Notes under the pieces: generated by a model
What the model was told of the DNA's origin: nothing
Database searches by the model: none
What the model saw: only the letters and a program-made list of their open reading frames with translations
Position numbers and translations under genes: made by a program
Shown: positions 11,260-16,894 of the stretch, piece after piece
Numbering within the stretch: the stretch's first letter is position 1
Layout: every line of letters begins with the position of its first letter
DNA from: Ectocarpus siliculosus
Lineage: Eukaryota; Sar; Phaeophyceae; Ectocarpales; Ectocarpaceae
Assembly (NCBI GenBank): GCA_000310025.1
Contig: FN649736.1
Span: 3,807,411 to 3,830,498 of the forward strand
DNA: 23,088 nt
Direction: 5' to 3'

Positions 11260-11865
11260 AGGCGACGCCCTCCCCCCAGAGGAAGAGGGGTCTCGACAAA
11301 TCGGGCGCGAGTGGTGCGTGCTTGCGCATCTTGTGCGTGTACAACGGACAGTAGCGCAGGTAACATGAGCGCGCGGAAAACAAGAACTCCGTCTTGAACG
11401 AAAAAAGTCATCGTTTCGAGGACAAGCAGCTTAAGAGAAAGACAACCAGCACGAACCCCATCTACACGGCAAAAATAACGCGGCACGACACATGCAGCAC
11501 TGCCGCTTGCACAAGCGCTTCGCCAGACGATCTCTCGCGGGGTGGCATCATCGCACCTGGTCCTGCGGAACCATGGGCGTCTCGAACGGAAACTCGACCT
11601 TGATCCCGTAGTAGTTCTTGGGGGGGTCTCCAAGCTGCCGGGAGGCGTCCATGTCGCAGGGGGCGGACACCGCCGACACCGGGACACTACCACTGTCCTC
11701 GGCGGCGGCAGCGGCGGCGGCATCAGCGGCGGCGGCATCAGCGGCGGCGGCAGTAGCGGCGGCGGCAGCGGCGGCGGCTGCCTCATCATGTTTGTGCCCC
11801 AGGCCTCCGGTGTCGCCCCCACGTTCTTGGGCCCCCGCCCTGAGCTTGCCCACCAAGGTGGCCAT
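68..11865 (-). CDS. BRIP1: FANCJ/BRIP1-like XPD-family Fe-S DNA helicase, 10 exons, 3' end outside window
   Basis: Minus-strand join of 11557-11865, 10799-10909, 10056-10189, 3852-4107, 3267-3379, 2903-3027, 1956-2518, 1456-1506, 520-695 and 68-215 gives 662 codons with matching phase at every junction and GT..AG introns. Family members are 5'-3' superfamily 2 DNA helicases of nuclear DNA repair and replication. Visible in order: the N-terminal EFPFE segment, Walker A LLESPTGTGKS, motif Ia (YGARTHTQLEQM), LGSR-ARLCINP, the four Fe-S cysteines (LCINP, ESCQALR, ACPFY, ACPYY), LMPYNYIL, and the DEAH box in VVILDEAHNVEG. The Walker A region (MMQRIIAALKSKRH) and the DPSVRSAM...DAGS stretch resemble FANCJ more than RTEL1 or DDX11, but RTEL1 remains possible because of CPYYLS and LMPYNYIL. 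Helicase motifs III-VI would lie left of the window. Unusual: long low-complexity insertions inside the Fe-S domain, a short linker after Walker A, and a 5.9 kb third intron full of Helitron debris. The start at ATG 11865 is uncertain because the frame stays open upstream to 11910. Confidence 0.8.
283..478. repeat. 118-bp tandem duplication in intron 9
   Basis: The words acgccaccagaaacaaga (283 and 401) and cacgatgactgctgtatcg (334 and 452) recur with the same 118-bp offset, and both copies end in an A-rich stretch. It lies entirely inside the 304-nt intron between exons 10 and 9 of the helicase, and makes up most of it. Confidence 0.85.
520..695 (-). CDS. BRIP1: FANCJ-like helicase, exon 9: DEAH box (motif II)
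   Basis: 176 nt, phase 0 in and phase 2 out, with acceptor TATCCAG and donor GTGTGG. DPSVRSAMSLALEG leads into AVVILDEAHNVEGVC, the Walker B/DEAH box that coordinates Mg-ATP. RDAGSLEVSLLDMVAMAS then starts the helical region. This is one of the two most diagnostic exons of the gene. Confidence 0.88.
696..1455. other. Intron 8 of the FANCJ-like gene
   Basis: 760 nt between exons 9 and 8. I see no motif-bearing reading frame, RNA or repeat of note beyond short poly-G runs near 1186. Confidence 0.6.
1456..1506 (-). CDS. BRIP1: FANCJ-like helicase, exon 8 (micro-exon)
   Basis: A 17-codon exon, phase 0 at both ends, between acceptor CGACAG and donor GTGAGC. It reads ALAKQAQIVLMPYNYIL, the conserved (I/L)MPYNYLL strand of FANCJ and RTEL1. 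It joins ACPYYLSM to DPSVRSAM exactly as the family alignment requires. It is too short for ordinary ORF detection. Confidence 0.85.
1893..1942. repeat. CAGA microsatellite
   Basis: About ten units of (CAGA)n with interruptions, just downstream on the minus strand (intron 7) of the exon 7 donor at 1950-1955. Confidence 0.9.
1956..2518 (-). CDS. BRIP1: FANCJ-like helicase, exon 7: IEDL motif, long insertion, Fe-S cysteine 4
   Basis: 563 nt, phase 1 in and phase 0 out. It opens with GTHAIEDLRAFCG (family DIEDL or DIEEL) and closes with LLACPYYLSM, where the Cys is the fourth cluster ligand. In relatives these motifs lie about 10 residues apart; here about 160 Gly-, Ala-, Ser- and Asp-rich residues intervene, partly encoded by CTG/CCT and CCA repeats (about 2030-2330 on the plus strand). 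An unrecognised internal intron could remove part of this, but the frame is open throughout. Donor ATG|GTATAT is usable but not ideal. Confidence 0.72.
2527..2765. repeat. ~56-bp intronic minisatellite
   Basis: The core ctgctgggtgatggc occurs at 2562, 2672 and 2729, spacings of 110 and 57 bp. That fits four units of about 56 bp, of which the second (about 2605-2650) is degenerate. Each unit also carries a word like ggctgcacacaaatg. It lies in intron 6, immediately upstream on the minus strand of the exon 7 acceptor. Confidence 0.8.
2903..3027 (-). CDS. BRIP1: FANCJ-like helicase, exon 6: Fe-S cysteine 3
   Basis: 125 nt, phase 2 in and phase 1 out, with acceptor CTCGCAG and donor GTGAGC. It reads LTEKEKEHAACPFYRSM; the Cys before PFY is the third cluster ligand (SCYFY or SCHFY in relatives). 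The exon continues APKVTRAAHEFARP, corresponding to the helical stretch before the fourth cysteine. Confidence 0.78.
3267..3379 (-). CDS. BRIP1: FANCJ-like helicase, exon 5
   Basis: 113 nt, phase 0 in and phase 2 out, with acceptor CTACAG and donor GTATGC. It encodes VDRQRKHNKFLNL, a GGGR turn, then LTLDLANIEGR. The content is not a recognised motif. The exon is supported by its phase match on both sides and its position between Fe-S cysteines 2 and 3, where family length varies. Confidence 0.62.
3852..4107 (-). CDS. BRIP1: FANCJ-like helicase, exon 4: Fe-S cysteines 1 and 2
   Basis: 256 nt. Its first base completes the Arg codon split across the 5.9 kb intron, giving LGSR-ARLCINPMV, which matches the family LGSR..LC(I/V)HP motif. 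An insertion of about 60 residues follows, acidic first (DEPSDEDEDEDNNDD), then Gly/Arg-rich, before MQESCQALRSK and donor GTAAGT. Cys in LCINP and Cys in ESCQ are the first two expected cluster ligands. The plus strand here has a 285-codon open frame (3883-4740) that I regard as an antisense shadow. Confidence 0.8.
4584..4608 (-). mobile_element. Candidate Helitron 3' terminus (hairpin followed by CTTG)
   Basis: On the minus strand a perfect 5-bp stem GCGGC/GCCGC with a 4-nt loop (4595-4608) is followed by seven A residues and CTTG (4584-4587), then an alternating AT tract. Helitrons end with a hairpin about 10 nt before CTRR and insert at AT. Placement and orientation relative to relic A fit, but CTTG is not the canonical CTRR. 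Confidence 0.4.
4765..5868 (-). pseudogene. Helitron Rep/helicase relic A (degenerate)
   Basis: Reading leftward, the first block has a divergent version of the Helitron linker: NMLTYLDYNEMY..., YRDTYRNFV, RVSAMSP, FFTCAYFYTTSP, counterpart of the usual LTAWF...FYLRLLL segment. It then joins RRLRQLFVTL, LLWEHFNKE and DLDADNAALREIDLGL. The PIF1-like helicase start follows, with a damaged Walker A (APAETVKT in place of APAGTGKT), ASTGIAGLQLPGG, and LIVWDEIPVSHR as motif II. Homology to relic B stops near 4765, just after motif II. Frameshifts include an extra ~5 bp near 5440, about 4 extra bp near 5107 and a lost T near 4795. No HUH (Rep) motif is present. The product cannot be functional. Relic A keeps a block (about 5478-5868) that relic B has lost. 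Confidence 0.82.
5941..6460. repeat. GA-rich dispersed repeat, copy A
   Basis: Begins with cgaaaaccctaaga, then a Helitron-flank word gttgaccgaac-ccgatggattcc. A doubled attccggaaaaag unit follows at about 5998-6023, then a GA/CAGA-rich block (6125-6260), tacctggtaccaa, gactctggttccgattcta, (GA)n, and cgactcgacggacggcaaga. From 6000 it is nearly identical to copy C until about 6450, where it diverges. The long minus-strand open frames here (Ser/Leu/Cys-rich) are simple-repeat shadows, not genes. Confidence 0.8.
6605..6820. repeat. Imperfect direct repeat (~133-bp offset) at left end of relic B
   Basis: The words cccacgcgtcc (6625 and 6758), gcaacaaagg and cagcaggcgtgta recur in the same order, separated by about 133 bp. 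The second copy abuts the truncated C-terminal end of helicase relic B at about 6806. It may be a terminal or target-flank structure of the element, or a local duplication. Confidence 0.6.
6806..8594 (-). pseudogene. Helitron Rep/helicase relic B (degenerate, longer copy)
   Basis: The reading starts just after the missing HUH motif with NNCHMCFDVCTAAAVVQYIYKYINKG. The YIYKY element matches the paired catalytic tyrosines of Helitron Rep. It continues with ARYISAAESAWRLL, then jumps directly to RQLRQLFFTLILDG, lacking the linker kept in relic A. PIF1-like helicase motifs follow: DAPAGTGKTYTES (Walker A intact), ASTGIAGLQLPGG, LIVWDEIPMSHR, GDLRQIGPVV, and a C-terminal block with GLVNGQ, LIPRIRF and LQLPLRVSYALAI. 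The frame is broken by a 19-bp tandem duplication near 7732-7769 and single-base shifts near 7045 and 7010, and the final motif is truncated. It is a dead copy. Confidence 0.87.
8641..9293. repeat. GA-rich dispersed repeat, copy B
   Basis: Shares the start word cgaaaaccctaaga and gttgaccgaac-ccgatggattcc with copy A, and the downstream half (gcaaaatgcgaaatgctggcc, gcgtggtggcctgagagc, tgctgcgattctaggaaaa) with copy C. It is more diverged than A and C are from each other and lacks the tacctggtaccaa block. It lies directly 5', on the minus strand, of helicase relic B. Confidence 0.78.
9296..9987. repeat. GA-rich dispersed repeat, copy C
   Basis: Starts with aaagattccggaaaaagat where copy B ends, so B and C are head-to-tail. 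The first ~450 bp closely match copy A; the last ~220 bp match copy B, ending gattctaggaaaaagataaa-gaaataa. No helicase fragment is attached to this copy. Confidence 0.8.
10056..10189 (-). CDS. BRIP1: FANCJ-like helicase, exon 3: motif Ia region
   Basis: 134 nt, phase 0 in and phase 2 out. It contains KAPQIFYGARTHTQLEQM, the XPD-family motif Ia, and ends ...TMATLGS plus AG before donor GTGAGA. The acceptor chosen (GCGCAG at 10190-10195) has a poor pyrimidine tract; no other AG is near, although the frame stays open to 10222. Any FANCJ-type linker between Walker A and motif Ia is absent or lies in an exon I did not find at 10190-10798. Confidence 0.8.
10190..10798. other. Intron 2 of the FANCJ-like gene
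   Basis: 609 nt with a run of 17 G at 10553-10569. I see no convincing additional exon, although the FANCJ-type linker after Walker A would map here if it existed. Confidence 0.55.
10799..10909 (-). CDS. BRIP1: FANCJ-like helicase, exon 2: Walker A / Q-motif region
   Basis: 37 codons in phase 0 at both ends, between acceptor CGGCAG and donor GTGCAG. It holds the nucleotide-binding loop ESPTGTGKS, followed by AAMLCASLAWQ. The helix before the loop (MMQRIIAALKSKRHALL) lines up residue for residue with FANCJ proteins. This is the strongest single exon for assigning the family. Confidence 0.88.
11059..11257. repeat. (GA)n / (GGGA)n microsatellite in intron 1
   Basis: About 200 bp of nearly pure AG dinucleotides with GGGAG interruptions in the first half. 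On the transcribed minus strand it is a long CT tract inside the 647-nt intron between exons 2 and 1. Long open frames across it on both strands are artefacts of the repeat. Confidence 0.95.
11557..11865 (-). CDS. BRIP1: FANCJ-like helicase, exon 1 (or first helicase-proximal exon)
   Basis: 103 codons from ATG 11865 to donor CAG|GTGCGA, ending in phase 0. The first part is low complexity: a run of alanines broken by D and T, encoded by GCC/GCT repeats at about 11699-11780. The last 20 residues (NYYGIKVEFPFETPM...) are the conserved N-terminal strand that precedes Walker A in FANCJ and RTEL1. The same frame is open upstream of the ATG (residues GRSESREIEY) to a candidate acceptor ACACAG at 11911-11916, so the ATG may be an internal methionine. 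Confidence 0.7.
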
Positions 11866-11910
11866 GTACTCGATCTCGCGGGACTCGCTCCTGCCGTCGA
11901 AGCCTGTCCT

Positions 11911-12899
11911 CTGTGTGCGTGCGTTTCGGGTGACACGCAGTCAGGGGAGGGGGAGGGGGGTGCTCATAGTCGTGCATGCCGTAGTCGTTAGACCATTGAC
12001 CTCGCATCCCTACAAAGCCGGGACGGAGCATGCCGGGTTCTCACCGGACCAGGCTCTCACATCACCAAGCGCGAAACGCCGTGAGGTAATCAGTCATGGG
12101 ACGAGGAGGGGCATGTCGAGGTCCGGGTCGTACGTTAGATTCGAATCTTGGTTCCAAAAAATGTTCGAACATCGTGATTGGTGTGGGTCAGGGAGGTGGT
12201 GGTTGAAATGCGGTCAGGGGGGAGACGGGGGGGCACACCGAGGTCGGAGCCGTACACTCCAGTTTGGTTATGATTATCATACCCGTATATCGTGTTAAGT
12301 GTGGGTTCGTCCAGCGAGGGGTTGGTTCACTACCTCTGAATCTGGAATCTCTTTCGAGTTATGTTGCCGTTCACCGCCCCAACAAGTGGGGTCCGGTAAA
12401 GAGCAGAGGGAGCATTCGTCCCAAAACCCATCGGAATGTCTGAACTTGATCCCTCCTCCTGTTGCGGCTGCTTTGCTGAGCGACGGGAAAGACATTTTCA
12501 GCCTTTGAAGCTTCCCTCGCCAAAGTCAATGTTGGTTTTTGCTACTATAGAAGGATTCGGCCGACAGTGCAACGCCAGTTATTATTGTAGACAACGGGAG
12601 TCAGATAGAGCGTCGTACGAACACAAAGTCGCCGGATGAGTCCAGCACCGTCCGAGTCCCTTACTCTGTTCCTCAACACATCTTTCCCGCTGCCACATGA
12701 CCGCAGCAGCGCTTCTCATGAGATAATCGCAGGTGGAAAAAGCGACCGGGGTTGACAACGACCGTCCGTGCCTGGGCTTGTTAACACATGCCGCGACCGT
12801 CACTTGCTTCGCGAATCGACGGAGCACCGCACCGCCCGGTGGTGTACCGTAAGCCTTGCCATGTATGCTAAAAAAATCTCGCGCCTGCATCCAACATAC
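11911..12899. other. Stretch without a supported gene (intron or intergenic)
   Basis: 989 nt between the helicase's first exon and the Gly-rich exon. No frame here continues the G-patch-like motif that stops at 12900, and no RNA gene is visible. It reads either as one intron (if both loci are one gene) or as an intergenic spacer holding unrecognised terminal exons. Confidence 0.5.
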
Positions 12900-13754
12900 C
12901 TCAAGAAACCTCGAGCCAAACTCCTTCGTGTGTTTCTCGAAAGCAGCAGGCCTGGCAGCTTTCGGCTGCAGCACCTTCGGCAAATTCTCCATGCGAGGAT
13001 AGGGAGATCTCTTGCGCGTTCCCTCCAGTTCGCCATCCCCAGCAGCGCCACCGCCACTGCCATCGTTGCCACCGTCACAACGACCACCAACACTACCGCT
13101 CACATCCCTGCACCCCGTTCGGGCTCCATTTGCGCTCCCGCTAGCGTTAGCACTACAGGGTCCTCGTTCGTTGCCACGGACACCGTTGCCGCTGCCACAA
13201 CCATCTCCAACACCACCGCTCCCATCCCTGCAGCCTGTCGAAGCTCCGCTTGCACTCACGCTAGGGCTAGCGCCACTGGCCCCACCTAAGTTACCACCAC
13301 CACCACTACCACCACCACCGCTGCCGCTGCCGCCGCCACAACCATCACCAACACCACCGCTCCCATCCCTGCAGCCCGTCGAAGCTCCGCTTGCACTCCT
13401 GCCAGGGCTAGCGCCACTGGCCCCACCTAAGTTACCACCACCACCACCACCACCACCACCACCACCGCTGCCGCTGCCGCCGCCACAACCATCACCAACA
13501 CCATCGCCTCCATCCCTGCAGCCTGTCGGAGCCTCAATAGCACTCCCGCTCCCGCTAGCGCTAGCGCAAATGCTACTGGTTCCACCTGCGTAACCACAAC
13601 CACTGCTGCTGTCGCTGCCGCTCACGAGGGCTATCGGGGGGAGTGGTGGTGGGGGCGACGGCGGCAGCTTGTCACCCCTGGCAGCAAGAGCAGCGTCGGC
13701 GGCCGCGGACCGGGTTTTTTCGGGAGCGGCGGGTACCCGGTAAGATCCTGGTGT
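12900..13754 (-). CDS. Gly/Ser-rich exon with in-frame repeats and start of a G-patch-like motif
   Basis: 285 codons, phase 0 at both ends. The acceptor CCGCACAG has a strong C-rich pyrimidine tract; the donor is GAG|GTATGT. It starts TPGSYRVPAAPEKTRSAA, then a PPSPPPPLPP stretch. Four tandem repeats of about 40-49 residues follow, each built around GCRDxSGxVG and a Gly run, then the basic segment GTRKRSPYPR. The exon closes with AAFEKHTKEFGSRFLE. That last segment resembles the first half of a G-patch (EKHTKG(F/I)GS(R/K)xL), an RNA or RNA-helicase binding motif. The second half would be in the next exon. Function is unknown. It may be an upstream exon of the FANCJ-like gene or a separate gene with missing 3' exons. 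Confidence 0.6.
13088..13590. repeat. Coding minisatellite, units of 120, 141 and 147 bp
   Basis: The word caacac-accgctc-catccctgca begins units at 13088, 13208 and 13349, and a variant (caacaccatcgcctccatcc) starts at 13496. Spacings of 120, 141 and 147 bp are all multiples of three, so length variation keeps the minus-strand frame open. The length differences come mainly from the CCA (Gly codon) run. Confidence 0.88.
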
Positions 13755-14137
13755 CTGTGCGGAAAGATCGGTGGTGGGGGGGGGGGGGTAGGGGGGCATT
13801 AAAATCGCAATTTAGAAAGAAAAAACTCAAAGTATGCCCAGTTTCTAGCCGGTTTCCCTCCACTCACTGAAAATACTTGAGCACATCCCTTTCGACTGTT
13901 AGGGTTGCACCTCGAACTGGCAGTCTTCCTGTCTTTCTGTGAACTCATGTTTACTCTAAAAAAAAAAAACGCCTTGGGAGAGGAATGCAAGAAGCCGTCT
14001 TTCAAACCAACATCCGCATCCGTTGTGCTCCAGTTGTGATTTTGAAAGGGGCAGATACTTTGTGGGAACATGAAGCAGCGGTCGCCATTACACCAAAGCA
14101 TACCCCAACGCTACTGCTGCTGCTGTACTTTGCTCAC

Positions 14138-14713
14138 GAGTCGATAGCGCTCGCTGTTGTCTGCGCAGAGATGTTCCCTCAGCGCCACGCCCAACGCGTC
14201 CTTTATCATCATGTCTAGGTTCTGCTCCGCTCTCGCTTCGGCCCTGGCAGCGCCACTGGCAGCGCCAGCTGAAGGATCACCACGTCTCCTCAACAAACGC
14301 CCTCCAGCGCGTGTGGGAGGAGGCCCGGAACGATGCCCATCGCCGGTGTCACCGCGATGTTGTTGGTTTCGATAGTGCTGGTGGTATCCGCGGCCGGGCC
14401 CCTGTCCCCTCCCATGCCCATGGTGTGCAGCAGGAGTCCCTTGACGATTGTTGTGGTGGCAGGCCACGCTACCCGCGGACCCGCTTGATGATGCACACCG
14501 AGCGGAAGCCTGTCGCTGCGGCTGCCGCCGCCCCTCGTGACGCCAGTGCTGTTGCTGCGTGGAGATTGTAGTGCTGCATCTGCTGGGAGCCGGGTCACTG
14601 CTACTGCTGTGAGAAGGTTGTGTTGGAGCGAGGTATAGGTCGTCTCCCTGCTCTTGCGTAAGCTGGTCAAATTCTGCTTGCTGATCCTCCGTGAGTCCGT
14701 CGATGGAGTTCAT
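14138..14713 (-). CDS. Hypothetical protein, first exon of the Gly-rich protein
   Basis: 192 codons from ATG 14713 to donor CTC|GTGAGC, phase 0, matching the phase-0 acceptor of the 13754 exon. The ends look like genuine protein: MNSIDGLTEDQQAEFDQLTQ at the N-terminus (acidic, Gln-rich, probably helical) and NLDMMIKDALGVALREHL at the end. The middle is low complexity (Ser, Gln, His, Arg, Gly). I do not recognise a family. The ATG could be internal, since AG acceptors lie just upstream (about 14722-14730). Confidence 0.52.
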
Positions 14714-15842
14714 GGAGGTTGTCTGCTGTGCCGCCCCTGTATATCTGCATGTACATCAACGTCCGTTGCAGTGTTTTGCCCGAGCCAACCTTGGGACCTT
14801 GGGTCGCGTGTTTGAATATTTTAGTGTGCGCGCCTCCGGTACACCAAGCTGGATTCCTTCTAGAAGCACATACGACTCGTGCTGCACGACTGCTTTTGCC
14901 GTGCCTGCAGAAGGGAAGGTGCCTGGAGCAAGAGAGCCTCACACCAGTAGGCAGTAGGCGAGTACGAGGCAGACACCCAGGCACCCAGACAACATGCAGG
15001 AGCAACAAATGCGGGGTGATCATGGGGGTGACGCAACTGCTATTCATGATTGCACTTGCACATACGCGAGTGGTGTATGTCTGCACGAGGCCCCGGAAAC
15101 TGGCTCTCTTTAAGACTCCCCTCTGCCCTGCTATCTGCACACGTCTCGGTCTTGCTTGGCCGGTCTCGTGGTCTCGTCGACTCAATACCCAAATCCCCTT
15201 TCATTGTGCAAGATGACCATGCGATTCTCTGCCTTTGGCCTCGGCCAGAGCGCGCCACCGCAACCGCCGAAAGTGTGAGTTGAACACAGCAAAGATCTCG
15301 CGTAAAGATACGCATCCTCTCAATCGTTATCATGTTGATGCGCCGTCCGTCGAACGAAGTAATTCAAAGCGACATTCAATTCACGCTCCAACTGAACGTG
15401 GGATCCTAGTGGTGCTGTTCCTCCAAGAACGCCGTGTTGTGACCATGCGCCTCGATCGCCACGAAATGGTCACAACAGCATTCATTCCCCTTGAAACGCG
15501 CGTGCAGCAGGAAAAAGGAGCCTCCTCTGCCGATAGAAATCCAGCTTGGATCCAACACGGTCGAGCTTACGCCCCAAGGCTGGAAGCTAGGTACGAAAGA
15601 TTGTTCGGTAATGTAATGTTATACGACAGTTGGGGACGGAGGATGTTATGGGAAGATCCTAGTCTATACAGACCACACACACACGTGGTTTATGTACATA
15701 TAGTGCGGTGTAGCGTAAATGCCGGCGTATGTTAGGTTGAGTTTCTTGCTTACCCGAGGGCTCTAGACTATAGCATTACTTGAAGGCCGGTTATAGGACC
15801 CCTCCGTCTGCACGGCATGATGCCGTGTTGAAAAGCATTGAT
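14714..15842. other. No supported gene
   Basis: Both strands carry short open frames without splice-consistent partners. A plus-strand ATG at 15213 followed by MRFSAFGLGQ-like residues and a GTGAGT donor is suggestive of a first exon, but its phase does not fit the next gene. A plus-strand frame of about 165 codons (15235-15735) has no recognisable motif. Confidence 0.45.
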
Positions 15843-16894
15843 ATGTTTTCTTTAGGAGGGATGAGTCCCCGCCGGCTACTGTTTACCTGTGTACAATACA
15901 GTAAGTAGAAACGTTTGACGTGTGCTGAAATCGGTTCTGACGAATCAAACGGTAACACACCCACAGATTCTCGGGAGCTCGCCACCGCTCAAGGGGAGTG
16001 TAAGCGATTGGAGAAGGAAGTCATGGAGCTCCGGAGAGATTTAGAGAACTGCCGGAAAGACGCAAAGCAATCGGCAGAGCAAGAGAACATGGCTAGCTTT
16101 CAAAACCAGCTGCTTATCGACATGGTGAGCGGGATCAACATCAGGCAGGATAGAGCGTACGTTTTCGTACCGGCACGTGATGATACCGACCGGCGTGCGA
16201 TCGTTTTCGAACCATGCCTTTCTCTTTCTTTGTCATCGGATCCTGGTGACATAACTCCGGGGTTATCTATCACTCGCCCTTTCTACGATGTCTTCCCTAG
16301 ACTACATCGCAACACTACGTGTTTGCCTGCTTCCCTGAAATGCAGCGTGCCCTGCGTCGTGCCTTGATCATATTGTATGTATGGCATCTGTACGCTATAG
16401 CTACCGGGTGGAAAAATCGCATCGTCCACAAAACATGTCACCCCACCGAGGCAAGGGTCGAAGACCAGCTGTTATTGTGTTCTATTAACACGGGCAGAAA
16501 TATCTATTGACGTGCTACTATTATCGATGCTGCGGTCGGTATTGAAGGCCCTCTGACTTCTGATTCGACCTACCCATTTGTTTACAGATCTGCCGTTCGT
16601 GGTAAGGACTGCTGTTTTTTCTGCAGGCAGAGAGATCTAAAACGAAGATCACCCGGTTCATTAACCCTCTTGGGAACCATTACGAGTCTATTTTACGCGA
16701 AACCCCTCCGACACCTACTGCTTTACTTTCTCAATCGCATGCAGCTCGCTGTTGCACGTGCGGACCAGGGAAATTTCAGAATAAGACTTGAGCAGGAGAG
16801 CGCTCGACACGCGGAGCTTTCCCGAAGTTTGGAGCAAGCGTACACCAAGCTTCTTGCGGCGGGACTCGACCCAGGAGTGTCTGACGCGCCTTAA
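15843..16894 (+). CDS. Small coiled-coil protein, three exons
   Basis: Join of 15843-15900, 15967-16124 and 16745-16894 (stop TAA) gives 121 residues with phases 1 and 0 matching. The introns (66 and 620 nt) have a strong GTAAGT donor, a GTGAGC donor and CAG acceptors. Exons 2 and 3 are heptad-like and highly charged (ECKRLEKEVMELRRDLENC; RIRLEQESARHAELSRSLEQ), predicting a nearly continuous coiled coil of about 90 residues that ends AAGLDPGVSDAP. Two in-frame ATGs (15843 and 15861) could start it, and a TTTCTTTAG acceptor-like site at 15847-15855 leaves room for upstream exons. I do not recognise the family; a structural or adaptor role is only an inference from the coiled coil. Confidence 0.6.

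Noticed and set aside
11017-11397. Long open frames on both strands through the GA tract
   Set aside because: They exist only because AG/CT dinucleotide repeats lack stops; the translation is alternating Arg-Glu or Leu-Ser with no flanking protein-like sequence.
12134-12160. T-loop-like ttcgaat, possible tRNA
   Set aside because: The flanking bases do not form a T-arm stem and no acceptor or anticodon arm can be built around it.
14765-14904. Minus-strand fragment (AVVQHESYVLLEGIQLGV...) with a faint look of a PLP-dependent acyltransferase segment
   Set aside because: Similarity is a few residues only, the donor would be poor, and no neighbouring exon supports it.
15213-15275. Plus-strand ATG exon (MRFSAFGLGQSAPP) with a GTGAGT donor, nucleoporin-like FG residues
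   Set aside because: Too short, and its phase does not fit the coiled-coil exons downstream.
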